DNA from: Lachnospiraceae bacterium UBA3273
GTDB lineage: Bacteria > Bacillota > Clostridia > Lachnospirales > Lachnospiraceae
Direction of reading: 5' to 3'
DNA length: 55,456 bases
Assembly: GCA_002362385.1 (NCBI GenBank)
Contig: DEUB01000002.1
Span: forward strand, 1-55,456
Notes under the pieces: model-generated
Told to the model about the DNA's origin: nothing
Databases searched by the model: none
What the model saw: the letters and a program-made list of their open reading frames with translations, nothing else
Shown: positions 43,062 to 50,501 of the stretch, piece after piece
How positions within the stretch are numbered: position 1 is the first letter of the stretch
Layout: each line of letters starts with the position of its first letter
Program-made: the position numbers and the translations under genes

Positions 43062-43184
43062 TAAATTTTTTATCTGCTTGACGCCTATACAGTATTAGCA
43101 TATCATATAGGTAAGTCCTTGTTAAATTAATAGATTTTATATTATTGTTGAATTTTTTTCATAATAAAGAGATTTTAAAAAGAT

Positions 43185-44060
43185 ATGGAAATCAGAAATA
43201 TTACCACATTTATGCGGGTTGCCGAATTAAACAGCTTTTCTAAAGCGGCAGAGCAATTGGGCTATTCCCAGTCCGCTGTTACCGTACAGATCAGACAGCT
43301 AGAGCAGGAACTAAATACAAGATTATTTGAACGTATCGGAAAGCATATCCGGCTGACGGAAGACGGCAGCCAGTTTGTCGTCCGGGCACTGGATATCTTA
43401 AACGCAGTGGATGCGGCAAAAACAATTTCTCATGAACAGGAAAGCCCGACGGGCACACTTCGTATCGGAACTGCAGAATCTTTGCTCATCAGCGTTTTAC
43501 CTCCCATTATCATGGAATTTCGCAAAAAATGCCCTCATGTGGAAATAAGTATCCAAACCGGTAAAATCGGGGAATTGTTTGATATGGTAAAGCAAAATGA
43601 TGTAGACCTGTTATTCTTCCTGGACAAAAAGACAAATTTCCCGGAATGGGTTAAGGCTTTTGAACATTTAGAGCCCATTGTTTTTGTGTCATCGAGTAAG
43701 CATCCGCTAACCAAGTATCGGAACATTCCGTTGGAAACAATATTTGAAGAACCTTTTCTATTGACAGAAAGAGGTATCAGCTATCGATATGATTTAGAGC
43801 AAATGGCTGCTGCCGCTAATGTGGAGATCCACCCTTTTTTAGAAACGGGGAATACCGAAGTCATTACCAAAATGCTTCTTCAAAACGCGGGTATTTCCTT
43901 CCTTCCCGAATATGTTGTCCGTGATTACTTAAAAGAAGACCGTCTCGCCGTGCTGGATGCAGCATGTCCCAAGCTTCAGATGTGGAGTCAGCTTGTTTAT
44001 CATAGAAACAAGTGGGTAACGCCCCAGATGAAATTATTTATTGAACTTATGGAAAAATAA
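43185..44060 (+). CDS. LysR-family transcriptional regulator
   Basis: This 291-residue regulator has the N-terminal HTH typical of LysR proteins (MRVAELNSFSKAAEQLGYSQSAVTVQIRQLEQELNTRLFERIG) and a periplasmic-binding-like effector domain (about 90-291; TLRIGTAESLLISVLPPIIMEFRKKCP). It is divergent from the NSS symporter, the usual layout for a LysR regulator controlling a neighbour transporter. The effector is unknown but may be the transported amino acid. No strong ribosome binding site is seen before the ATG. Confidence 0.92.
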   Translation: MEIRNITTFMRVAELNSFSKAAEQLGYSQSAVTVQIRQLEQELNTRLFERIGKHIRLTEDGSQFVVRALDILNAVDAAKTISHEQESPTGTLRIGTAESLLISVLPPIIMEFRKKCPHVEISIQTGKIGELFDMVKQNDVDLLFFLDKKTNFPEWVKAFEHLEPIVFVSSSKHPLTKYRNIPLETIFEEPFLLTERGISYRYDLEQMAAAANVEIHPFLETGNTEVITKMLLQNAGISFLPEYVVRDYLKEDRLAVLDAACPKLQMWSQLVYHRNKWVTPQMKLFIELMEK

Positions 44061-44076
44061 ATATCATTCTATCGCC

Positions 44077-44529
44077 CTAATTCTGATTTTTCATTGTAAT
44101 GCTATTCCGCTTCTGGGCTTCCTCAAAAATTCGTGGATAAATAAAGGGATAAGTCCAATGGTCCGGCAGTTCTTTTGTAATAATGATTTTTTCCATCTCA
44201 CTGTGAAGCTCTTTTTCAAACTCTCTTATATCCGCCGTAAAAATCATGCCGAAGGATTTTTCATCTTCCCTTTCACTTACCCTGGTTTTCCCGGTCACAG
44301 AATAAGCGCACATAGGACTTATATCAAAATCCACTGCACCTGTTTCCTCCATCAATTCTCTTTTTGCCGCCCATAAAATATCTTCCCCCGTTTCCCTATG
44401 TCCTCCGGGGATTTCATAGGTATCTCTTTCCTTATGCTTGCAGAATACCCACTTTCCCTGATATTTTGCAAGAATTACAGTAAACTTTAAAAGAGAATCC
44501 TCCACTTTATCATAAAATTTGACTTCCAT
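44077..44529 (-). CDS. NUDIX hydrolase
   Basis: This 150-residue protein has a NUDIX box that fits GX5EX7REUXEEXGU: GGHRETGEDILWAAKRELMEETGAV. The first half starts with a strand-rich barrel (LLKFTVILAKYQGKWVFCKHKERDTYEIPGG). Such enzymes hydrolyse nucleoside diphosphates linked to another group; the substrate is unknown. GGAAGGA is 8 nt before the ATG. It converges with the LysR gene, 16 bp between stops. Confidence 0.9.
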   Translation of the reverse strand: MEVKFYDKVEDSLLKFTVILAKYQGKWVFCKHKERDTYEIPGGHRETGEDILWAAKRELMEETGAVDFDISPMCAYSVTGKTRVSEREDEKSFGMIFTADIREFEKELHSEMEKIIITKELPDHWTYPFIYPRIFEEAQKRNSITMKNQN

Positions 44530-44560
44530 TTATTTTATCCTTCCAATACATTTACATATA

Positions 44561-45241
44561 TTAAGAAGAAAGCACTGCAACCAGTCCCTTCATTCTATCC
44601 GTATTGTCAGCAATATCCTTCTCCGTAACGCCGTAATAGGAATAAATATCCTTTAAAATTTTATCGAGGCACTTTTTCTTTCCCGGTGCTCCGCTGTAAC
44701 CCGCCCCGAAAAACTGGTGGTTTTTTTCTATTTCCACCTGAATCTCTCCCGCGTTTTCTATTTTTATCACATATAAGTAATAATCTATGGGAAAAATCTC
44801 TTCCGGAACCTCCGCCGCTTTTTTCTGATACTCCTCGCAAAGCTTCAGATACTCTTCCACCGCCTTTGCATCGGAAAAGTCCTCAGGCCTTAACTCCTCT
44901 AAAGGCGTACCCAGTAAATGAGGTGCTTTCCGTTCTACCAGCGCCCCTTTTACATTACGATAGCCTTCTTTAACCTGACGGCTGTTTCTATCCGGCTCTA
45001 TGGCTCCATATTGCTTTATTATATACTCGATTACTTCCTCTAGAGTATGAGGCTTTACCTTAATGCTTTTTATGGCAGCATCCCTTTTTCGAATATACTT
45101 CTTTTTCTGATAAGCCGCCTTTATGCGGGCAAATATATTTTGATCAACAGGATTTCCCGCAATAAAAATACTTGTAGGTCCGTCGTTTCCTTTAATAACG
45201 CTGACAGCGCATGCGCCTTTGACTGATTTTCTTTTTCTCAT
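44561..45241 (-). CDS. Hypothetical protein with an N-terminal sodium-pump decarboxylase-like motif
   Basis: I cannot assign a function to this 226-residue protein. Its N-terminus VSVIKGNDGPTSIFIAGNP resembles the short GGADGPTSIF motif of beta subunits of Na+-translocating decarboxylases, which recurs in small clostridial proteins annotated after it, but no membrane segments follow. The middle is Lys/Glu-rich and helical (EEVIEYIIKQYG, EEYLKLCEEYQKKAAEVP), and the C-terminus (FFGAGYSGAPGKKKCLDKILKDIYSYYGV) is compact. AAGGAG is 15 nt before the ATG, a long spacing. It may form an operon with the NUDIX gene 31 bp downstream. Confidence 0.65.
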   Translation of the reverse strand: MRKRKSVKGACAVSVIKGNDGPTSIFIAGNPVDQNIFARIKAAYQKKKYIRKRDAAIKSIKVKPHTLEEVIEYIIKQYGAIEPDRNSRQVKEGYRNVKGALVERKAPHLLGTPLEELRPEDFSDAKAVEEYLKLCEEYQKKAAEVPEEIFPIDYYLYVIKIENAGEIQVEIEKNHQFFGAGYSGAPGKKKCLDKILKDIYSYYGVTEKDIADNTDRMKGLVAVLSS

Positions 45242-45303
45242 TGATAAAAAGGTTCCACTCCTTCTACTGCCCGCCTTCCGGTCAGCATTTCTCCCACAGG
45301 CGG

Positions 45304-46947
45304 TTATTTTCCCTTCGAAATCTTATATTTTTTCATAATATTCCCTGCATGATAATAGGAAAAATTAAAATCAAGGATACCCATCTGCCGATTCAGATCT
45401 TCTACATATCCCAGACTCTGACGGTATACGCTATACGGTCCGTAGCCGTCTTCGTCAAAAGAATTTTCTTTTATCTTATTATCCTCGTAAAAGATTTCCT
45501 CCAGGATTCCTTCTTCCTCCATAGCCGGTATTGCGTCGGTACTTAATAATACTATAAGATACTCTAAGTCCGCATTCTCACTGTCATGGGTCAGATTATA
45601 CTTTGCGATCAGATAGTCCGGTTTTGCCAGAGAAAAGATAATATAAAATATGGTAACAGTTACCGTTATATATTGCAATAGCGGAAAGCTGTTTTTATAT
45701 ATAGTAACGATACAGCCTGCCAGTAAGACCGTGATGACCGAAAGCGCCCATAGCACCAGGATCCGCAGGAAAGTCAACTGATAATTTTCAATATACAGGA
45801 TCATCCTCATGGCCGAAGATGCTATCATGATAAAGGTACAGCAGGAAAAAACGGTCAAAACCCCTTTTAATATCTTATTTTCCCGAAATCTGGAAATGCA
45901 GACCAGAATAATGACCAGGTTGATCAGACAGACAAACAACAGCTGAAAAAATCCTTCCCTGGCATAGGTTGCATAAGTGTATCCTTCAGGCAGATCGGAG
46001 TTCCCCAAAAACAGATAGGATATCTGTATGACGGAAAAGACCAGATAAACAACTGTTATAATGGAAAGAAACGTGATCCCCACAACCGGCTCCCAGCGGC
46101 TCTTTTCCGAAACGGCATTATTTATGGTCCCGTCTGCCAGGTATGCCAAAATGCCGTAAGAACCGAGAATGCCCGTGGCCAGCAGTATGAACATCCAGAC
46201 CGGTCTTTCGGGCAGGCTGATGTCACGAAACAGCCTTACAAACAGATCCCTGAATACGGCATCCGCACTTACCAGTAAGCCCACTATGATGAACAGCAAA
46301 GGGATGGAGATAAAAATACCAAGCCAGATATATTTTGTATTGCCTGATTTTTTACTTTCATCCCTTTTAAAGAATTTTCCTGCTGATCTAAAAGGATAAC
46401 CGATATATGCTATGGCCGCAAAAGGGAGGATAAACATTTCTCCGCAAAATTTTCCAAAGCTCCACCTTTCTGTCGTACAAAAGTGGGTTAAAAGAAAACT
46501 TAACAGCAGCAAAAACATTCCGCAGGTATTAAAAATGATAAGTAGCTGGCTTCCTGTAAGACAATTGCTGACGCTTAAAACAAACCATGCGGCCAGATAA
46601 AACCATGCGCTTTTTCCTGCTTTTATATAAAGACGCTTAAATCCCCCTAAAAGAAAGCCTATGGTCACAAGAGAAAGCACCGGCATCGTAATCCCGTGAA
46701 ACCCTTTATACAGGCAGATGGTAAAGAAAATCCCATAGAGAAAACAGCCAATTCCGAAATATCGGAAATCGTCAATCATCTTCCGAAGCCTCTGTCCCAT
46801 CCTTTTAGACTGAGGCATTCCGTTTTGCACTGACATTCTGTCAGAGGTATTTACAGCCGGCGTGTTCATTGCTGCTTTATCTATTACTAAATTATTCGTT
46901 ACAGAATCATCTATTACAGATCCGCTTGTCAACGATTCATTATTCAT
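45304..46947 (-). CDS. DUF4173 multi-pass membrane protein
   Basis: This 547-residue protein has a polar, Asn/Thr/Ser-rich N-terminus (about 1-60) followed by roughly 12 hydrophobic segments. The region with KKSGNTKYIWLGIFISIPLLFIIVGLLVSADAVFRDLF is typical of DUF4173 proteins. The last 100 residues are hydrophilic. The function is unknown. It overlaps the upstream HTH gene by 8 bp and is therefore translated with it; the three-gene operon (DUF2975, HTH, DUF4173) is under the promoter with twin palindromes. GGAGG is 9 nt before the ATG. Confidence 0.85.
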   Translation of the reverse strand: MNNESLTSGSVIDDSVTNNLVIDKAAMNTPAVNTSDRMSVQNGMPQSKRMGQRLRKMIDDFRYFGIGCFLYGIFFTICLYKGFHGITMPVLSLVTIGFLLGGFKRLYIKAGKSAWFYLAAWFVLSVSNCLTGSQLLIIFNTCGMFLLLLSFLLTHFCTTERWSFGKFCGEMFILPFAAIAYIGYPFRSAGKFFKRDESKKSGNTKYIWLGIFISIPLLFIIVGLLVSADAVFRDLFVRLFRDISLPERPVWMFILLATGILGSYGILAYLADGTINNAVSEKSRWEPVVGITFLSIITVVYLVFSVIQISYLFLGNSDLPEGYTYATYAREGFFQLLFVCLINLVIILVCISRFRENKILKGVLTVFSCCTFIMIASSAMRMILYIENYQLTFLRILVLWALSVITVLLAGCIVTIYKNSFPLLQYITVTVTIFYIIFSLAKPDYLIAKYNLTHDSENADLEYLIVLLSTDAIPAMEEEGILEEIFYEDNKIKENSFDEDGYGPYSVYRQSLGYVEDLNRQMGILDFNFSYYHAGNIMKKYKISKGK

Positions 46948-47176
46948 TATTTCTTTCCTCCCCTGAAATTTCCGTATCTTCCCGCCATTCCAGAATATCG
47001 CCGGGCTGGCACTCCAACGCTTTACAGATTTTATTAAGAGTGTCGATCTTTATGGCTTTTGCCTTTCCGTTCTTTAGAATGGATATATTTGCCATTGTGA
47101 TCCCCACTTTTTCCGACAACTCTGTAACGCTCATTTTTCGTTTAGCTAATACAACATCAATATTTACAACAATCAT
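46940..47176 (-). CDS. XRE-family HTH regulator (YozG-like)
   Basis: This 78-residue protein is a single helix-turn-helix domain: IVVNIDVVLAKRKMSVTELSEKVGITMANISILKNGKAKAIKIDTLNKICKALECQPGDILEW. It is close to the YozG-type regulators that are paired with DUF2975 membrane proteins. I start it at 47176, where GAGG lies 8 nt upstream; the frame extends three codons to a GTG. It lies 10 bp after the DUF2975 gene and overlaps the DUF4173 gene by 8 bp. It may bind the twin palindromes at 47738-47774. Confidence 0.9.
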   Translation of the reverse strand: MIVVNIDVVLAKRKMSVTELSEKVGITMANISILKNGKAKAIKIDTLNKICKALECQPGDILEWREDTEISGEERNNE

Positions 47177-47186
47177 GTTTTCCACC

Positions 47187-47666
47187 TCAAATTGTCAATT
47201 CCGATTCTTTTTTCAATGCCGCCGCCTTATAAACCAGATGGGATAATGCTGCCGCCGCTACGGTTACGGTTATTCCTGCAAAAACTACCAGAATTACCAG
47301 AACGATAAGAATACTGCTGCTCATATCCAGAAAATAGAGAAGAAGGCTTCCCGTAAACAAAAATCCCGAATCAAAGGCCGCCAGTCCTGCTATACATTTT
47401 AAAAGTTTTGCATTGATATCTGAAAATGAGTTATCCTTTCCTATTTCCGATGCTATTTTCCAACCGCAGATCAGCACCAGATAACAGGGAATCGCCGTAG
47501 CCCACAAAAAAATCATCCACGGAAGATAACAGTGTTCGTATTCCGGAGCATTGTAAAGAATTGCTTTTCCCCATATCGGAAGAAAATAAAAGTAAATGAT
47601 CAAGCCGCAGATCCCGATTCCGATGATAACGGCTTTTAATGAATTTGCCAAACCTTTCTGACTCAT
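47187..47666 (-). CDS. DUF2975 membrane protein
   Basis: This 159-residue protein has four membrane segments (about 10-30, 47-67, 95-115, 120-145) and the DUF2975 hallmark pattern (FWATAIPCYLVLICGWKIASEIGKDNSFSDINAKLLKCIA). DUF2975 proteins are usually encoded beside a small XRE regulator, as here. The function is unknown. AGGAGG lies 6 nt before the ATG, and the promoter TTGACA-17-TATATT is close upstream. Confidence 0.88.
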   Translation of the reverse strand: MSQKGLANSLKAVIIGIGICGLIIYFYFLPIWGKAILYNAPEYEHCYLPWMIFLWATAIPCYLVLICGWKIASEIGKDNSFSDINAKLLKCIAGLAAFDSGFLFTGSLLLYFLDMSSSILIVLVILVVFAGITVTVAAAALSHLVYKAAALKKESELTI

Positions 47667-47711
47667 AATAAACCTCCTGTTTTGCTTTTATTGCAATTTA
47701 ATATTTCCCAT

Positions 47712-47740
47712 AATATACCACCAATAAAACAAAGTGTCAA
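47712..47740 (-). promoter_or_regulatory. Sigma-A promoter of the DUF2975-HTH-DUF4173 operon
   Basis: On the minus strand, TTGACA (47735-47740), a 17-bp spacer and TATATT (47712-47717). The -35 overlaps the first palindrome by 3 bp. Confidence 0.8.
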
Positions 47741-47774
47741 TAAATATTTATTGACTTACAATAAATATTTATTG
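47738..47774. promoter_or_regulatory. Twin palindromic operators between divergent HTH genes
   Basis: CAATAAATATTTATTG occurs at 47738-47753 and again at 47759-47774. Each is a perfect 16-bp palindrome and their starts are 21 bp apart, two helical turns. They lie between the DUF2975 operon and the divergent HTH gene. Confidence 0.75.
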
Positions 47775-47802
47775 ACAGCGTTTCTTGTAAAGAGGTGTTT
47801 TT

Positions 47803-48024
47803 ATGAATAATGTGACCCGCATGGAAGATCTACGTATTGATGCAGATAAGACACAACTTGAAATTGCTCAAATACTTCATTGCCAAAGAGAAGTCTACCG
47901 CCGTTACGAAAAAGGACAACGGGAGATTCCTGTCTGGGCAGCAATTAAATTAGCCCGGTATTATGATGTTTCTCTGGATTATCTTTTAGGTATTTCAGAT
48001 AACCGCAGAAAGTTCGGACAATAA
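47803..48024 (+). CDS. Small XRE-family HTH protein
   Basis: This 73-residue protein is essentially one XRE domain: EDLRIDADKTQLEIAQILHCQREVYRRYEKGQREIPVWAAIKLARYYDVSLDYLLGISD. It probably dimerises and binds palindromic DNA, perhaps the twin operators 29 bp upstream. AGAGG is 7 nt before the ATG. Its last 46 bp overlap the 3' end of the convergent ogt gene, an unusually long tail overlap. Confidence 0.9.
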   Translation: MNNVTRMEDLRIDADKTQLEIAQILHCQREVYRRYEKGQREIPVWAAIKLARYYDVSLDYLLGISDNRRKFGQ

Positions 48025-48512
48025 ATATTTTCCATTGTCAGAAGTTTTACCTTTTTATCAATTCCCCCGGCATATCCCGTCAGGCTTTTGTTTGTTCCCA
48101 CCACCCTGTGGCAGGGGACGATGATAGAGATCTTATTATGTCCTACCGCACCGCCTACTGCCTGTGCGGACATTCTGGGAAGCCCCTTCATTGCAGCGAT
48201 TTCTTTTGCAATTTCGCCATAAGTAACGGTTTTTCCGTAGGGTATCTTTTGCAGGATCTTCCAGACTGTGAGCTGAAAGGGAGTGCCCATCATATGGACG
48301 GGAGGGCAAAAGTCCGGCTCCCGGCCGGAAAAATAAACGGTCAGCCATTCCTTTGTCTGTTTAAGGACAGGCGTATCTTTTTCTTCATGCTCCGGGTCAA
48401 GGCCGGCTGCAAAGTATTTTCCCCCGTCAAACCACAGTCCGGTCAGTCCCGCTTCGTCGGCGGCAAGAAGGATGTCCCCCAAAGGCGACTGATAATAATT
48501 TATATATTGCAC
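47979..48512 (-). CDS. ogt: Methylated-DNA-[protein]-cysteine S-methyltransferase (Ogt)
   Basis: This 177-residue protein repairs O6-alkylguanine by moving the alkyl group to its own Cys in IIVPCHRVVG (near 143). The DNA-binding HTH (GKTVTYGEIAKEIAAMKGLPRMSAQAVGGAVGHN) and the Asn hinge are present. The N-terminal domain is the short RNase H-like type. Translation starts at GTG with GGGGTGG upstream. It overlaps the convergent HTH gene by 46 bp at the 3' end. Confidence 0.94.
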   Translation of the reverse strand: MQYINYYQSPLGDILLAADEAGLTGLWFDGGKYFAAGLDPEHEEKDTPVLKQTKEWLTVYFSGREPDFCPPVHMMGTPFQLTVWKILQKIPYGKTVTYGEIAKEIAAMKGLPRMSAQAVGGAVGHNKISIIVPCHRVVGTNKSLTGYAGGIDKKVKLLTMENIYCPNFLRLSEIPKR

Positions 48513-48557
48513 TTAGCCCACCCCATTTCTTTTTTACCATAATTTTATCACAAAAAG

Positions 48558-48588
48558 ACGCCAGATGAGTCTTTTTCTCATTTGGCGT
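48558..48588. terminator. Bidirectional intrinsic terminator
   Basis: ACGCCAGATGAG (48558-48569) pairs with CTCATTTGGCGT (48577-48588), with one G-T wobble and a 7-nt loop, and T runs on both sides. It ends the toxin-antitoxin transcript on the minus strand. Confidence 0.85.
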
Positions 48589-48592
48589 TTTT

Positions 48593-48895
48593 TTACAAGT
48601 TCCGACCTTGATACTGTATCGTTACAACATAAACTGTTTTAGTCCCTTCATCAACACGAAAAATAACAATATAGTTATCAATCAGCAACTGCCTGTAGCC
48701 TTTTCCTGCATATCTGCCCTCGTTGCGTTCTTGATGAGATTGCGGAAAGATGTCAAAATTTAAAATTGCTTTCTTAATTCTGTCAACCTGCCCTTTGGCA
48801 TTTTCAGGAGCTGATTTTTCCTTTGCAATATATTCGTAAATGCTGTCTAAATCGCGTATTGCTCTGGGGTTAATTTTAACCTTGTACTTATCCAA
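48593..48895 (-). CDS. RelE/ParE-family toxin
   Basis: This 100-residue protein has the compact RelE/ParE fold: VKINPRAIRDLDSIYEYIAKE, RIKKAILNFDIFPQSHQERNEGRYAGKGYRQLLIDNYIVIFRVDEGTKTVYVVTIQYQGRNL. The Arg- and Lys-rich core and C-terminal Arg fit a ribosome-dependent mRNA interferase or gyrase poison. I place the start at a TTG (48895) with GGAGG 9 nt upstream, inside the antitoxin gene; the two overlap by 8 bp. This coupling, with the antitoxin upstream, is the standard type II arrangement. Confidence 0.88.
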   Translation of the reverse strand: MDKYKVKINPRAIRDLDSIYEYIAKEKSAPENAKGQVDRIKKAILNFDIFPQSHQERNEGRYAGKGYRQLLIDNYIVIFRVDEGTKTVYVVTIQYQGRNL

Positions 48896-49151
48896 AATAT
48901 CTTTCCTCCAACTTTGCAAAAACTACCTCTGCATCGATCGCTTCTGCTCCGTTAGTTATTTCCTGCTCGGACTCATAGATGGCTTGGTCAATGCGGTTAA
49001 TTCTTGCAAATTTATCATATAATTCACTACTCATTACAACCAAGTCACTATATCCATTTTTAGTAATAAAAATCGGCTCCTGTTCTTTGTGAGCGATGTT
49101 GGAAATTTCTGTTGTATTGCGCAAATCTTTAATAGGCAATATAAGCGGCAT
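48888..49151 (-). CDS. Phd/YefM-family antitoxin
   Basis: This 87-residue protein has the Phd/YefM N-terminal DNA-binding pattern (LPIKDLRNTTEISNIAHKEQEPIFITKNGYSDLVVMSSELYDKF) and a helical C-terminal part that would neutralise the toxin encoded next. AAGGAG is 9 nt before the ATG. A 115-bp stretch of this gene (48961-49075) recurs at 49330-49444. It probably represses its own operon. Confidence 0.9.
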   Translation of the reverse strand: MPLILPIKDLRNTTEISNIAHKEQEPIFITKNGYSDLVVMSSELYDKFARINRIDQAIYESEQEITNGAEAIDAEVVFAKLEERYFG

Positions 49152-49329
49152 AATTTTTCACTCCTTTTTGACACAATCATAGCATAATTATGTCTCAAAT
49201 ACAATAAAATATACAATTCTGTAACGAACAAAGAATGTAAAGATATATTCCATAATACAATTTATTTTCAGATTCAATTTAAGCGTCTCCCCTATCACAA
49301 CGTCGTCCCTTTTCTTGGAACAAAAAAAG

Positions 49330-49444
49330 TCCTGCTCGGACTCATAGATGGCTTGGTCAATATGGTTAATCCTTGCATATTTATCATATAATTCACTACT
49401 CATTACAACCGAATCACTATATCCATTTTTAGTAATAAAAATCG
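49330..49444 (-). pseudogene. Duplicated fragment of the antitoxin gene
   Basis: This 115-bp segment matches 48961-49075 with about six differences (roughly 95% identity). It covers the middle of the antitoxin (KNGYSDSVVMSSELYDKYARINHIDQAIYESEQD) but lacks the ends. A 71-codon frame reads through it into unrelated sequence, and no ribosome binding site suits it. It looks like the remnant of a second antitoxin copy. Confidence 0.75.
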
Positions 49445-49450
49445 CATCTT

Positions 49451-49601
49451 AGTCTCAAAATCTTACCTCAAAATAGAGACTGACTTGAGACTGATTTTCT
49501 CTTATTTTTTAAAAAATGCCGATTTTATCGCATTTTTATATTTTACTCAGTCTCATCTGGCATCAAATCTTATGAGACTATGTTGAGACTAACTTGAGAC
49601 T
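49451..49601. repeat. Iteron-like cluster of TGAGACT motifs with a central hairpin
   Basis: Direct copies (one as AGAGACT) are at 49475, 49486, 49573, 49584 and 49595, and inverted copies (AGTCTCA) at 49451 and 49549. Within each cluster the spacing is exactly 11 bp. A hairpin (arms AAAAATG/CATTTTT, 49512-49537) lies between the two groups. No gene lies in this 150-bp stretch. Confidence 0.7.
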
Positions 49602-49614
49602 ATATAAGGCCAAG

Positions 49615-50420
49615 TTAAGTTTTTCGATTCAAAATCCATGTCGATATCTTTTTATCATACATTGCACCTGTTACTTCTTTGATTTTAGCATAGTCTCTGA
49701 ATACCGTTGCTCTTGATATATCAAGTTCTGCCATTACCTGTTCAACCGATAAGTGCAGGTTTTCACAAATCATATTATAAATTTTTTGTTCTCTTTCAGA
49801 TAAAGTTTTCTGTTCTCTTGATTCTTCAGCAGCCACCTTATCCAAAGGAATGAATATCCTAAACACATCATCCTCAATCAATTCAGGCTTACCTCCATCA
49901 GAATATATTGGTGTATATTTATATAGATTTCGTACACCGGAACCAATGTTATCTGTTCTGCCAATATTTGCAAAGAATTGCTGTATCAATGGATTTTTGG
50001 GATAAGGAGTAAATTGATCACTCATAATATTGCCATGATATCCATATCTCCATCTTCATTTCGGTCAAAGATTCTGTTTACACATTTTTCTACCGTTGAT
50101 GTAGGTGGCACATACACCCATAGAAGCATCATTCCTTCATATTCAAATTCCTCTATTGAAAGATATAATGTCGGTAACATCTTATCCGGATTATTAAGCT
50201 GATTCACAAAGTTTTTCTTCATGTCCTTGACCATATTTCGGTTAATACCTATTGGCGTTCCATCATCTTCTGCCCCCATGATGATATAACCACCATATCT
50301 ATTAGAAAAAGAGCATACGGTTTCATATACATCCTCTTGAATACCATACTGGCAGCTTTTATATTCAACAGTTATTTTTTCATCTTTTGAAAGCAAGTCT
50401 CTCATAAATTCACTTGTCAT
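49615..50420 (-). pseudogene. AlbA_2-type ATPase gene with internal deletion (two frames)
   Basis: Two adjacent frames look like the ends of one protein. The upstream part (50420-50022, 132 aa) is an AlbA_2/Schlafen-like domain (EKITVEYKSCQYGIQEDVYETVCSFSNRYGGYIIMGAEDDG ... RIFDRNEDGDMDI). The downstream part (50025-49615, 136 aa) resembles the C-terminal end of the same family (PYPKNPLIQQFFANIGRTDNIGSGVRNLYKY) and ends in an HTH (SVEQVMAELDISRATVFRDY). Full-length relatives have about 200 more residues between. Here the two meet at an ATGA overlap, so a deletion seems to have removed the middle and changed frame. Both could still be translated. GGAGG lies 7 nt before the first ATG. Confidence 0.65.
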
Positions 50421-50501
50421 TCTATCGCCTCCAAATTATCATTTTACCCACATTTTTAATCTCACATGCCATTTCCCATAATACTTATCTTTCCCACATC
50501 C

